A DNA stretch of 64,000 nucleotides from Hyaloraphidium curvatum (GCA_025558095.1 JAIVFI010000002.1:496001-560000), one strand, 5' to 3'; shown: positions 32,785 to 43,472, counted from the first letter of the stretch. Numbers and translations are program-made. The notes: generated by a model from the letters alone, not told the origin.

Positions 32785-34010
32785 AGTTGATCATCGCCGT
32801 ACAATGTCTCGGGTGTGAGCGCCTGGCATCCATATCGTTGCCGTTGGCACACAAGAAAGCGATAGGAGTGAAAGAACACACAGAGGGATGAGACAAGCTG
32901 CCTTGCCTTCCGATCTATCTGATCTGGCTGGCTCTTTTAAGCTAATTGTCTTTTTCCAGCTCGTCATCGTCATCCTCCCTCGGGTAAGATCCCTGAAGAA
33001 GAGTGGCTGCTTGTTCTTTGTCCTACATCACCGTCTCTGGTCAAGAAAACATGGAGCAAAGCCTCATCCTTTCTACTTACTACATCTGATGCCGTGCCTC
33101 TCTCCAAATCACCCGTAACAGGAGCCGATGTCTCCGAGGCGGGATAGCGCATGTAAATGTACGTCGCAACAAACACGTTGCACACGCCTATAGCATTTGT
33201 GTAAGAAATCGGAGCCGAAAAAAGAGCAGCTGACAAGAGGAGGAGAATGGCCGTCGAAAAGGTGGTGGCGACGCTCTTGACAATGGCATCGGCATACTTA
33301 TAGACAGCGGTAATCACGATACCCATCAGAGAGTTGAGAACAACGACAAGAATGGCAAGGAAACTGTATCCCTCGAAAAAACCAGGCTCCGGATTCTCAT
33401 TTCCGGCCAGACCGATCGACTTTATCAGAAAAGCTACATTGTTGAACAGAAAGCCAGTGAAATATAGCAGAATATTGATAGCGTGCAAGGACAATGCTGC
33501 TGTCTTCGTCACATGATCATTGTAGGCTCCATTTGCCGCCGTCATGGTGACCTGGACCAGCAGGATGATGTAGCCCACCAGTGGTGCCGCCACCGTCTGC
33601 TTGCACTCATTGTACTGAAATTGCACGAGCCCAAGCATTTGAATCGCCATGGCAATCCATTGCAATTGCGAAATTGGTCTCGATAGTATGAAGAAGAGGA
33701 TGAACGCCGTCAAGAAAGTGGACCCAGACTTGACGAGCTGAATTGTACCCGGCGATGCCAGCAGAAAGGCATAAAAAGCAAGATGGTTATTAACCGCGTA
33801 CGAGAAAGACAGAAGACTTATGTTCCGCAGCAGTGTCGGTGACACAGAGGTTCTGAAATCGTTCACGATTGTCCAAAGCTCATTTAGGAAACTCGCCGGG
33901 CTCCGAACACTCTCGCACTTCCTGTCCAAGGACGACACATACAGTACGGCAGAAAGCCCAAGTTTAAAGAGTTCGGACATTGCCAGAGCTGAAGCCTGAG
34001 AGAACTCATA
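32785..34010 (-). pseudogene. NST segment copy 2: transporter 3' part with open frame, 5' exon displaced 12.6 kb away
   Basis: Nearly identical to 15875-17100. The transporter frame is open from 34010 to stop 32970 and contains ISQLQWIAMAIQMLGLVQ, NILLYFTGFLFNNVAFL, YADAIVKSVATTFSTAILL and a C-terminal cytosolic tail. It does not carry the two indels of copy 1. Upstream of EFSQASALAMSELFKLG the gene is interrupted at 34010, and its first exon is at 46579-46689. A spurious start inside inserted DNA (34106) would add unrelated residues. Only a scrap of the downstream nucleotidyltransferase remains (32785-32880). Confidence 0.85.
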
Positions 34011-34709
34011 GACGCACATGCTGTCCTGGTCACGACGACATTTGCGCGGCCATCCGCGCGGCGCTTCGCTCCATCCCGCTCCTCCGCGTGCACCCCATGC
34101 CGCCAAACCTCCTTGCGCATGGCTACGAGACTGTCACCCCGCCCACGCCTGCGGATGCTGGCCGCCTTGGCGACATTCTCATCACGCACCGCGAAACCCG
34201 GAAACGGTGGTTGCTCGAGATCAAGACCCTCACCTCTATGGCCCATTTGCACACGGGCCTGGTCTTCTCGGTCCCGGGCCACGCAGTCGAACGGCGGGTC
34301 GAGGCCGCCAGGAAGGACTACTCCCGTTTCGCCTTCAACGCCAACTTCTACCCTCTGATCGTGCTTGCTTTTGATTCGTACAGCGCTGTCTCTGCCACTT
34401 TCTCGCGCTTCTCCTCGGAGATGGGGCGCATCCAGTATCCCGGGATCGTCGGCCGCGATGGGCAGCCCGTGGACCTCGATGGCCTTTACTCTCGTTTTGT
34501 GCGGCGCTTCCGCGAACGGATCGCGGTGGCCTGGGCTCTTGGCGTCGCGGCCCAACTCCAACACTGGCTTCAGCTGTGCACCGAAGCCGCCGCTGTCAAC
34601 GCTCCGGCCCCCGCGCCGGTCGCTTTTGGTTTGAATGTAGATGAGGAGCTGATTCTTGGGGCGTAGGGGGATTTCTAAGTGTACGGTGGGATTGCTAGCT
34701 CCTCATTAC
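34011..34709 (+). mobile_element. Internally deleted LINE copy A (3' end with RLE domain)
   Basis: The first 13 nt (GACGCACATGCTG, 34011-34023) match the 5' end of LINE copy B at 34715. The sequence then jumps to the element's 3' part, nearly identical to 42830-43508. It encodes GRLGDILITHRETRKRWLLE..K, the restriction-like endonuclease end, to the stop near 34666. The 3' UTR ends in TAGCTCCTCATTAC like copy B. It interrupts the NST gene directly after AGAACTCATA. Confidence 0.8.
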
Positions 34710-34738
34710 ACACAGACGCACATGCTGTTGCACACGAC

Positions 34739-36656
34739 ATGGACCCCCCCGACACAGGGCAGGGGCCCAATGATGCGGCCGCTCCCGTGGTCCTGCCTGA
34801 TGGCAAGGTCTCCCCTGCGCTCGCCGCGGCCTCCTCGGAGGCGCTTGCGAATCCCGTCCACTCTTCCCACGCTCCCGGCGTCGCTGCCTCTCCTCGCCTC
34901 CCTGGCGCGGCAGAGGAGCCCGCGCCGGCCCCCGCTGGTGCTACGGCTCAGCTGACAGGTCCTAAGGAGGACGCTGCTGAATCGACCGCTGAAATCCGTC
35001 CCGCGTCCGCCAACGGCGGCGCCCGGGAGGAGCCGGCTCAGCACAATCGTCTCCCGAAAGCAACCGCCCCCGCCACGCGCCTGGGGTCTCGCTCTTTCGC
35101 CGCAGCAACGTCGCGCACCTCGCCCGACCGCCCGATTGTTCGTGTCACGGACGGCGCGATGGCGGAGCATCTGGATTCTGCCATGCCTTTCTCGGCGCCC
35201 ACCAACTACGCCAAGCTCATCGATCGGGTGCAACCGCACGCCAACGGTCGGGGCTACACGCCGGCCTTCATTGGGCCTGTCCCCCACTGCCTCATCGACC
35301 TCAACGGTGTGCCAAAGGACCGACGGCGCGTCGTTGCCGAAGCCGTGGCGAAGGCGACGTTCCCCACCACCGTCTTCACGACCGAGACGCGAGGCTACAA
35401 CCCGCGTTACTCGCGACTGGACCTCTTCTGTGTTTTTGGTGCTGTCGACGGGGCAGACGCTATCAACGCCTTGGTGGAGCAGGGGGTGCTGGAGGTCAAG
35501 TTCCCAAACGGCCCGACGCGTCGGCTGCGTATCCACCCTGTCTTCAAGGACACGCACGCCGAGCTCAAGATCGGGCCCATGATCGTCCCTGGTTCGGTGC
35601 ACGAGTGCCCGGACTGGTGGGCCCGCCTCTACGCGACTTTCCAGAACCACTATGGGGCCCCTTGCCAAGTCATTGAAGCGGCTCCCATCTGGGGCACCGA
35701 CAGCAACGCCTTCTGGCGGGTCACTTTCGACGTCTCGCAGTGCGGGGTTGATGCCTTCTTTGACCGCGCAGCACGCATTGGCCGACTGCATTCACAACCC
35801 GGCCAATAATGTACGGCTCTCTCCCCCAACAGTGGAGCCCGCCACGACCCCGCTGTTGCCCCCCCTGAGGGAAGAGGTCGTTCCTCCGCATCTGGCTTCC
35901 CCCACCGCCCCTGCGGCCGACGAGTGGCTTACAGCTGGGCCGTCCGGCAAGCGCGCAGGCTCTGCGCCCCCAGCTCTCGCCCAGCCAGTGGCCAAGGCGT
36001 CCCACAACAGGTTTTTGGCTCTCGGTGGTGGTGGTGCCGGTGCTTCGGTCGATTGGGGGGAGTCTGACGCCGCCGAAAAGATGGTTTTCCATGGTCTTCC
36101 CATTTTGGAGCCGGCTGACAAGGATGGGGACGAGGACATGGGTGGTGCCGACCGGCTGGCCGCTGAGAACGCCATCAGCAGTGCTGCACAGCAGGTTGCA
36201 GCCAACAACGCGCTGGAGGATCTGGAGCTTGCTGCTCCCGCAATGGAGGGCACGGAATCTGCGATGGAGGAGGATGCCACCGGCTCTGAGGCCTCTGGTG
36301 GAAACGACGCCGCCTCCGAAGCCTCTGCTGAGGGTGATGGTTCGATCTCGGAGGCACCAAGCGAAGACATGCACACGGCCGATGAGGCCGCTGGGGCATC
36401 CGCGGTTGGTGATCCCACGATGGCCCCAGGCCCCAAGCACGCAGGCAAGGGCCGTTCCGTGGAGGATGTGGCAGGGACAAACCCGGACAAGGTTGCCAAG
36501 CCGTATCAGCAAATCGACGTCAAATCCGCCAAAGCGGAACGGAAGGCCAAGGCGGCCGTTCGCAAGCCCGGCTCCCCCCAGGCCAAGGCCGCCTCCACGT
36601 CACTGTCAACCGGATCCCTGCTGCCGGCTCCTGGCTCACCGTCCTTGAATGCCTAA
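34739..36656 (+). CDS. LINE ORF1-like protein (frame change near 35800)
   Basis: ATG 34739 opens an alanine/proline-rich N-terminus. A more conserved-looking region follows (about residues 140-340: SAPTNYAKLIDRVQPHANG, FCVFGAVDGADAINALVEQG, WWARLYATFQNHYGAPC). It ends at a stop at 35809. The overlapping frame open from 35652 continues with ADCIHNPANNVRLSPPTV and runs acidic and low-complexity to 36656 (DGDEDMGGADRLAAENAISS; KSAKAERKAKAAVRKPGS). The overlap suggests one protein read through a -1 shift or a mutation at about 35800. Likely a nucleic-acid-binding ORF1 protein; no zinc knuckle seen. Confidence 0.55.
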
Positions 36657-37502
36657 AACACCACCAAGCAAGTGGCAACGCCGAGTAGTGGGCTGCTCTT
36701 CTCGGCGCCGAGCTCGTCCGGATACCTCCCGGGCGCGGTCAGCCCCTCCATCTTTTGCTGTTTTGCAGTCTTCACCGGTACACCAACTACCACTATCTAC
36801 TACGTCTCACCGAGTTCCGAGGCCGTTCGCGGCAGCAGCAGGGGAGACTTCCGACACTGACCCCGCGTCCCCCGGGGCCCCTCGGCCAAATGCGGTGCCT
36901 AGCTTGGCCGAGGGTCACACTCTGCCCACGCCGCCCCGCGGCTCCTCCCGCTTGCCGGCACTAGCGGGGGGGAAAGGGGCGGCATGCTCGGAAGTACCTC
37001 CCCCCTCGTCATCGCAGATCCTGATCGCTGATGCCCCGGCTTTGGCCGCTTCCATGCTCTCGGCGCACCCAGGTCATCCTCCGTGGGAAACCCCAGCTGC
37101 AACCGCCGTGCCGAGCTTGCAGCTGCCGCCTGCGCCGCCCCGCACAACCCCCGGCACGCCGCCGGCACCAACGGCCGGGGGGGGCAGAGCTCCTTGGAGG
37201 TATCCACTCCGACGCGCACCTTGCCTCCTTGGTATGCTCACACGGAGCCCGGTTCGCCGGCGCACCTCGAATGGCCAGGTTCCGAGCTCCTCGATGCCGG
37301 CAGCCGTGATGCTATCGGTGACTCGTGGTCGGCGCTTGCGGCCTGGCACAGAGCGGGGGGCGACCTGACCGAGTCACAGGAGGTTTGGATGCGGACACAT
37401 GCTCTCGACGATTGGGAGATCTCGTCGGACAAGGCACCGTCCACGGTAGCTGATCCTGGCGGCGGGACACCGGCATCGCCGCCGCCACCGTACTCGCCAT
37501 GA
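36649..37502 (+). CDS. LINE linker ORFs, overlapping neighbours by short ATG/stop overlaps
   Basis: ATG 36649 overlaps the stop of the preceding frame (AATGCCTAA). A proline/serine-rich frame runs to 37368. Another frame (open from 37083) continues to 37502 and ends in ATGA, where TGA (37500-37502) overlaps the ATG (37499) of the reverse-transcriptase ORF. Content is low-complexity apart from SELLDAGSRDAIGDSWSALA. The layout suggests stop-restart translation coupling between the LINE frames. No domain recognised. Confidence 0.45.
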
Positions 37503-40461
37503 GCCGCACGCCGCTCCTGCCTTACAGCTGCCACCGCTGCGCGGCAGCTTTCGCCAACATCGGAGCTCTATCTCATCATCACCAATCTTGCATCGACGGC
37601 GACGTGCCGATGGCGGAGGCGCCTGCTGAACCCGGCCTCCATGCGTGCCCGGTCGATGGTTGCCGCTTCCAGCCAACTCCAAACAAAAACAAACGGGACG
37701 GTCATCTTCGGGTCACACGGAGCCCGGAGCACTGGTTGGCAATGCAGCGCCTGTCTGCCGATGCGTTGCGCGCCATGGGGCTAGCGCGGTGCGGGGGTTG
37801 CCGGCGTCCCTACGCCGCAAACGCCTCTGGTGCCGGTGTTTCTGGACAGCACACCTCGTGCAACCCGGACGCAGCTAACCCGCCACTCGGCGTCTCTTTA
37901 GCTTCGCTTCCACCCGATCTCGTCGAGTTCCTCGACCGCGTGCGTGCCGAGCGGGCGGCTGCCACGGGACGCACGGAGGGACCGGCGTCACCGGCGGCAT
38001 CGTCGGCATCTCCCCGTGCTTCACCACCCGCGCCCGCGCTGATGGCGGCCCTTGCGGCCGCCCGGGTTGCGGCCGATGCCCCGCAGGACGGCCAGGCGCA
38101 ACGGGCGGCGCTGGCGGCGGCGGCGGCGGCGGCGCGTGCCGCCCCGGACAGCGGTGATCCCCCAGGCGACGACGGCGCGCCGGGCGGCAACGCAGCGGCT
38201 GGCGGGCACGGCAACGGCGGCAAGCCGGGCGCCCCGGGCGACGGTGGTCCACCCTGGGGTCCCGGGCCTGATCCGCCGCCGGAGCCGCTGAAGCACCGCT
38301 ACCGGACCACCACCTGGAGCACGCTCGCCTTCCGGGCCAGCGAGTCTTTCCAACGGGCCTACGAGGACCCGGCGGCACCGGAAACCGACCTGCACCGCAC
38401 TCTCACCGCCTACCTTGCGTTTGGCGGCTACGTCATGTCGGGGGACTACATGTACGAGCAGAACTACTTTGCCGCCCGTCAGGTCAACCGGGGCGCGCGG
38501 CGGGACGGGTTGCGGCCGCTCAACTACCAGCTCTTCAAGGCCATCGTGCTTGCCGCCTTGAAGGGCGCTCCTGGTGCTGCGTCCGCGGCCCTCTCGGGGG
38601 AGGCCGTTCCGGCTGGCTTCACGCCCACGCTGCAGGCGGAACTGGAGGAGCTGTACCCGGGGCCGCGGGAGGGAGAGCCGCTGTGTCGGCTGTCTCTGCC
38701 CCCCAACGCGCCCGCACCCTGCCCTGCCTACACGGAGGACATCTGGACCCGGTTGCGCCGGAAGAAGGACGGCGTGGGTGCCGGCATGTCGGGTTTCAGC
38801 ATGGCCAAACTTTTCATCGTGCACAACTGCGAGAACGACGCGACGCGGCGGAAGCTCCGCCCGCTGGCGGCCATGGTGCACGGCGTGTGCACTGGCCGAC
38901 TCGACACCCCCATGCTCCGGCCGCTCCTCACGGATCAAATCCTCGTCCCGTTGCTCAAGCCGGAGAGGGGGCTCCGGCCGATTGGCATTATGGAGGGCAT
39001 CACGCGGCTCGCGGGCTCGTATCTGGCCGTGCGGTACAAGGATCTTCTGAGGAAGCTCCAACAGCAGGAGGACCTGGGTCACGGGGTGGACGGGGGCGCG
39101 GAGGCGACCGCCCACGCGGTGAACGCGTGGCTGGCGGCCTTCCCCGACCACGTCGTCATGAAGGTCGACTCTAGGAACGCCTTCAACACGCTGCGCCGCC
39201 TCTTCGCGCGCGAGGTGGTCCGCCAGGTGCCTCAGCTTATCCCGTACTACAACCTCGTTTACTCGCGCCCTTTATTCCGCGACTGGCGCTCGGCGGAGCT
39301 CCTTTTCCGGATCACCATGTACGAGGGCAACATCCAGGGCGACCCGCTGTCGTCTGCCATCTTCTCCTGCGCCATGAGCCGCATGCTGCGGCCCATCCGC
39401 TCTGGGCACCCCGACTGCCTCATCCTCGGGTACCTCGACGACCTCACCGTGGTCGGGCCGCTCGACTCGGTCATGGCCATCCTGGGAGAGGTGCGTGACG
39501 GCCTTGCTTCCCTCGGCATGACCCACCGCCCGGACAAGAGCTACCTGCTTTCGCTCTCGACGGACCCGGCCGTGCTGGAGCGGGTGCGCGCGGCCGGTGC
39601 GGCCCACAACATCCGCGTCGCTGGCTTCCCGCCTCACGAGGCCGACCCCGAGGTGCATGCCACGGCGTCGGCCCCGGGCTCGCCTGATTTCGCTCGCTCG
39701 TGCGGCCTCAAGGTGGTCGGTGCCCCGGTCGGCACCCCTGCCTATGTGGAGTCGTTCCTCGCGGCCAAGATCGACTCCATTGCCGCTCTTCTCGATGAAA
39801 TCGAGCGCGCTGCGCTCGGCTACGCCATGCCGGCCGACATCCCCTCCCTCCAGGGCCTGTACTCCCTCCTCCGTCTCTGTGTGACCCAGCTCTTCTCGTT
39901 TTGGCTCGGCATTCTCCCCCCCTCGGTTACCCAACCCTTTGCTCGACGTCTCGACAACGCGCTTTTCACCACCTTCTTGCGCTTGCTGGGAGTTCGGGCC
40001 GAGGATCTGGATCTGCTGTCGGTGGAGGGTCGGACTGTGCGGGAGCAGGTATTCTTGGGTCTGCACTACTCGGGGCTGGGGCTTCTGTCATCGGAGAAGG
40101 TGGCCTCGGCGGCTTACCTGTCTTCAATCAACCTCACGGCGGGCCCCTTGGACGCCATGCTTGGTCTTCGAACCTCGGCCCGGGGTGTGGGCGTGGAGCA
40201 CGTGCGGGAACTGGTTCCCGTCATCAAGGCCCTCCGCCCTGCCTTTGAGCGTGTCGAGGATGACACGGCCGCAGCGTACGCCGAGGCTGCGCGTGCTGGG
40301 CAACCGGTGGGCGCCGCGCCCGCCCGCCGTACGCTCCCTGCGGACGCCAGTTTCTTCGCTCAGCCGGTCTGGCACGGCCTGCAGAGCGACCTCACGCGTC
40401 TCGAGGACCAGCGCCGCCTCGCGGCTCTGATTGCCTTGCAACCCGACACTTCTGCTGGTCT
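37499..40461 (+). CDS. LINE reverse transcriptase, N-terminal and RT part (interrupted)
   Basis: Begins with C2H2-type zinc fingers (YSCHRCAAAFANIGALSHHH with a following C; a second CPVDGC...H). A long Ala/Gly/Pro linker follows, then a non-LTR reverse transcriptase. RT landmarks: LLKPERGLRPIGIMEGITRL (about residue 485), motif A MKVDSRNAFNTLRR (about 555), motif B YEGNIQGDPLSSAIFS, and catalytic LGYLDDLTVVG (about 645). The thumb region continues to DTSAG at 40461, where the LTR element is inserted. As it stands, the frame reads into the LTR and stops at 40537. Two zinc fingers, RT and a C-terminal RLE is the R2/CRE-type layout. Confidence 0.88.
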
Positions 40462-40691
40462 TGTCAGGAGCGCCCGGTCGTGGTCGCACGGCGACCGGCA
40501 CAGCTCGAGGCCTGGCGTGGGCACGAGATCTCCGTAGGGCTTAACGATATCTAGACATTGGAACTACATGACTGTTCTATCGGTTTATATAGTCCGGGCC
40601 GCGCAAGATGCCGCGTAAGCGGAGTTCGCGGGAACCCCGGTGAACCTTCTGGAACCTCCCAGAAGACCCGGCCCCTTGCGAGTCCCTGACA
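40462..40691 (-). repeat. LTR (3' LTR with respect to gag)
   Basis: 230 bp, identical base for base to 42340-42569 in my reading. Starts TGTCAGGAGCGCC and ends CCCTGACA. The adjoining inside sequence on the minus strand is purine-rich (GAAGGAGGGAGATGA), a good polypurine tract. Confidence 0.93.
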
Positions 40692-41288
40692 TCATCTCCC
40701 TCCTTCGGCGCGCTCGTCCCGAGCGCGCAACTTGAGCCTCCCGACGCGCAAAGCTTGAGCGCGGCGGTGGCGGTGAAAACTTCGCGGTGTGGCAAGTGTC
40801 GTGGCAAAGCTTGACCGCGAACCTGAACATGGCGTGGATCTTTGAGCATGGCAATGGCATAAACGATGAACCTTGACGTGGCTTGGCGTAAACGATGAAC
40901 CTTGACGTGACTTGATGCATGGCAGGCGTGGGATCGGTCACACGACGAGGGAGCCTGATCTCAGGCGTCGAATCCTGCTGGGGGTGGATGTAACCACAAT
41001 CGATTGACGAGCCGATCCTAGGTGACCAGTGCTTGCTCGGGGGCGGCGAACCGATGAAAACGGGTCTTCTCAACACAGGGGTGTAGTACCGCAGCTCAAT
41101 CGGTAATCGGTCCGAGAGCACCTGTGGCCGAGAGGGGTCGATGCGCGTCGGCTCAATGAGATAGATGCGATGGAGACGTGAAACATGAGACCATGAGACG
41201 TGAAGGCCGTGGTGCAGAGTCGGTGAGAGTGACGTTCGATGGTGAAACCGTGAAGCAGGATGCGTGGAGATGCGTGGAGCGAGCAGGA
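40692..41288. other. Non-coding interior of the LTR element
   Basis: No recognised ORF. Contains a short tandem-like repeat (CGATGAACCTTGACGTG at about 40864 and 40890) and the polypurine tract next to the LTR (about 40692-40706, read on the minus strand). Confidence 0.5.
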
Positions 41289-42287
41289 TCACTTGGCAGG
41301 AGGCGGCGGGCGGGCGGAGCGGTCGTTGCATTCGGCCTGGCGGTGACCCTCCTTGCCGCAGTAGAAGCAGAGTCCATTGATACGGCGGCGCGCACGCTCC
41401 TCATCAGAAAGAGGCCCGTGGCGTAGGCTCGCGATGTCCATGGGGACGGGCCCGTCGGTGACGGCGGTCCCGGCCGAGGTGGCTGTCGCGTTCGTGGTCG
41501 TGGAAGCGGATGCCGGGAACGTGGTAGTCGAACGAGGGGGGATGCCGTGAGCAGGCCAGTAGCCCTGCTTCTCGAGACGGCGGCGGTGCAGCTCGTCGTC
41601 GACGTCGATGGCGATCTTGATGAGCTCGGAAAGCGTGGCGGGCTTGTCGCGAATCATGAGGTCCTTGACGGCGTCCTTGAGGCCCATGCGATACTGCGCC
41701 ATAAGGGCGGCGTCATCATAGCCGGTCTTGGCGGCGAGAAGACGGAATTGCGAGGTGTATGCTGAGGCTGAGCTGGTCTGGCGTAGCTCGCGCAGCTTGG
41801 CCTGGGCCTTTCCGGCCTCATCCGTCTCGCCGAAGTTGGTTTCGAGTTCGCTGATGAACTTGGCGTAGTTCGTGGTGATATCGGCGTCGTCCTCGACAGC
41901 GGAGAACCAGCTCAGGGCGGCCCCCGAGAGGTGGCTGGCGATGAAGGCGATGCGCTGACCGTCGGTGCTGTACATGCCGGGGTTTGCGTGGAAGTTGATC
42001 TTGATCTGGGTCATGAAGTCGCGGAGCTTGGAGCGGTTGCCATCGAACTTCTCCGGGGCGGCAACCTTAATCCGGGGAAGGGCAGCTTCCGGCGGCGATG
42101 GGGGCAACTGCTCGCTCTGCCGGGTCCGAGTGGGCTGGCCCGGCGGCGGCGCGAAGCGGCGGAGTTCTTGGAGTTCTTGACGGAGGGCGTTGACGCTCCC
42201 AAGGAGCTCGCTGAACTGAGCGTCCTGGGTGGTGAACTTGGCGGCGAGGGCCTGAACGAGCCCGGGAATGTCCGTGGGGAGGTCCAT
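41289..42287 (-). CDS. gag: Ty3/gypsy-type Gag polyprotein with CCHC zinc knuckle
   Basis: 332 residues. A coiled-coil-like N-terminus (SVNALRQELQELRRF) is followed by the retrotransposon gag core: APEKFDGNRSKLRDFMTQIK (about residue 75), IAFIASHLSGAALSWFSAVE and FETNFG-type LETNFGETDEAGKAQAKLRE. LMAQYRMGLKDAVKDLMI comes next. The C-terminus carries one CX2CX4HX4C knuckle (CFYCGKEGHRQAEC, about residue 310). It assembles virus-like particles and binds RNA. The frame is intact, with no frameshift to pol because pol is absent. Confidence 0.93.
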   Translation of the reverse strand: MDLPTDIPGLVQALAAKFTTQDAQFSELLGSVNALRQELQELRRFAPPPGQPTRTRQSEQLPPSPPEAALPRIKVAAPEKFDGNRSKLRDFMTQIKINFHANPGMYSTDGQRIAFIASHLSGAALSWFSAVEDDADITTNYAKFISELETNFGETDEAGKAQAKLRELRQTSSASAYTSQFRLLAAKTGYDDAALMAQYRMGLKDAVKDLMIRDKPATLSELIKIAIDVDDELHRRRLEKQGYWPAHGIPPRSTTTFPASASTTTNATATSAGTAVTDGPVPMDIASLRHGPLSDEERARRRINGLCFYCGKEGHRQAECNDRSARPPPPAK

Positions 42288-42326
42288 GGTCTACTCCTGG
42301 TCCGTCGTGGGCGACGGGGCGGGAGG

Positions 42327-42339
42327 AATGTCTAGATAA
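42327..42339 (-). promoter_or_regulatory. Self-primer-type primer binding site of the LTR element
   Basis: Directly next to the 5' LTR the RNA would read UUAUCUAGACAUU. Twelve of these bases pair perfectly with AAUGUCUAGAUA inside the LTR (42437-42426 on the minus strand). No tRNA-like TGG start is seen. This is the Tf1/sushi arrangement, in which the 5' end of the element RNA folds back as primer. Confidence 0.75.
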
Positions 42340-42569
42340 TGTCAGGAGCGCCCGGTCGTGGTCGCACGGCGACCGGCACAGCTCGAGGCCTGGCGTGGGC
42401 ACGAGATCTCCGTAGGGCTTAACGATATCTAGACATTGGAACTACATGACTGTTCTATCGGTTTATATAGTCCGGGCCGCGCAAGATGCCGCGTAAGCGG
42501 AGTTCGCGGGAACCCCGGTGAACCTTCTGGAACCTCCCAGAAGACCCGGCCCCTTGCGAGTCCCTGACA
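42340..42569 (-). repeat. LTR (5' LTR with respect to gag) with TATA box
   Basis: 230 bp, identical to the other LTR. On the minus strand a TATATAAA box (42469-42462) lies 32 nt upstream of AATGTCTAGATA (42437-42426). That places the expected transcription start at the segment complementary to the primer binding site. Confidence 0.93.
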
Positions 42570-42574
42570 GGTCT

Positions 42575-43472
42575 GGAGCGCCGCAAGCGGCTCGTCCAGG
42601 CGCAGGACGGCCTGTCGGCTTTCCTGACTGCCTCTCCCGCGCTGCTTGCCAACCACATTCGCAACAACTTTTTCCGCTTACTTGTACGCTTCCGGCTTTG
42701 CCTCCCGCTCCTTTACGAGGCCGACTACCCTGGTCTTTCCTTGCCCTGCCGGCGGGGCTGCAAGCGATCGGCCATGTCGCTGACGGGGGAGCACGCATTC
42801 TCGGGCTGCTATGGCCGGGATCTCTTTAGTCCTGGTCACGACAACATTTGCGTGGCCATCCGCGCGGCGCTTCGCTCCATCCCGCTCCTCCGCGTGCACC
42901 CCATGCCGCCAAACCTCCTTGCGCATGGCTACGAGACTGTCACCCCGCCCACGCCTGCGGATGCTGGCCGCCTTGGAGACGTTCTCATCACGCACCGCGA
43001 AACCCGGAAACGGTGGTTGCTCGAGATCAAGACCCTCACTTCTATGGCCCATTTGCACACGGGCCTGGTCTTCTCAGTCCCGGGCCACGCAGTCGAACGG
43101 CGGGTCGAGGCCGCCAGGAAGGACTACTCCCGTTTCGTCTTCAACGCCAATTTCTACCCTCTGATCGTGATTGCTTTTGATTCGTACAGCGCTGTCTCTG
43201 ACACTTTCTCGCGCTTCTCCTCGGAGATGGGGCGCATCCAGTACCCCGGGATCGTCGGCCGCGATGGGCAGCCCGTGGACCTCGATGGCCTTTACTCTCG
43301 TTTTGTGCGGCGCTTCCGCGAACGGATCGCGGTGGCCTGGGCTCTTGGCGTCGCGGCCCAACTCCAACACTGGCTTCAGCTGTGCACCGAAGCCGCCGCT
43401 GTCAACGCTCCGGCCCCCGCGCCGGTCGCTTTTGGTTTGAATGTAGATGAGGAGCTGATTCTTGGGGCGTAG
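42575..43472 (+). CDS. LINE reverse-transcriptase ORF, C-terminal part: zinc knuckle and restriction-like endonuclease
   Basis: Continues in frame from 40461 once the LTR element and one target repeat are removed (GL then ERRKRLVQAQDG). A CX3C...HX4-5C knuckle (CRRGCKRSAMSLTGEHAFSG with a following C, about 42751-42810) matches the R2-type knuckle between RT and endonuclease. The PD-(D/E)XK-like nuclease has GRLGDVLI (catalytic Asp, about 42970) and RKRWLLEIKTLTS (E-x-K, about 43025). Stop at 43472. This nuclease would nick the target for primed reverse transcription. Confidence 0.85.

Larger units (their letters stand above)
40462..42569 (-). mobile_element. Gag-only LTR retrotransposon (TR-GAG type), full-length, recent
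   Basis: 2,108 bp bounded by two identical 230-bp LTRs with TGTCAGG...CCTGACA ends and a GGTCT target duplication (40457-40461 and 42570-42574). Gag on the minus strand is the only ORF; no protease, RT, RNase H or integrase is present, so it must be moved by a related autonomous element. The gap between gag and its 3' LTR (40692-41288) has no coding signal. It is inserted in the LINE RT frame. Confidence 0.95.

Noticed and set aside
34706-35791. 361-codon minus ORF across LINE ORF1
   Set aside because: No family features; the opposite strand fits the LINE layout and copy structure.
37810-38378. Long minus-strand ORFs opposite the LINE RT
   Set aside because: Ala/Gly/Pro/Arg-rich shadows caused by high GC; the plus strand has the conserved RT motifs.
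40860-40920. Short repeats that might be a CRISPR-like array
   Set aside because: Only two partial units of CGATGAACCTTGACGTG within the LTR element; no spacers or regular spacing.
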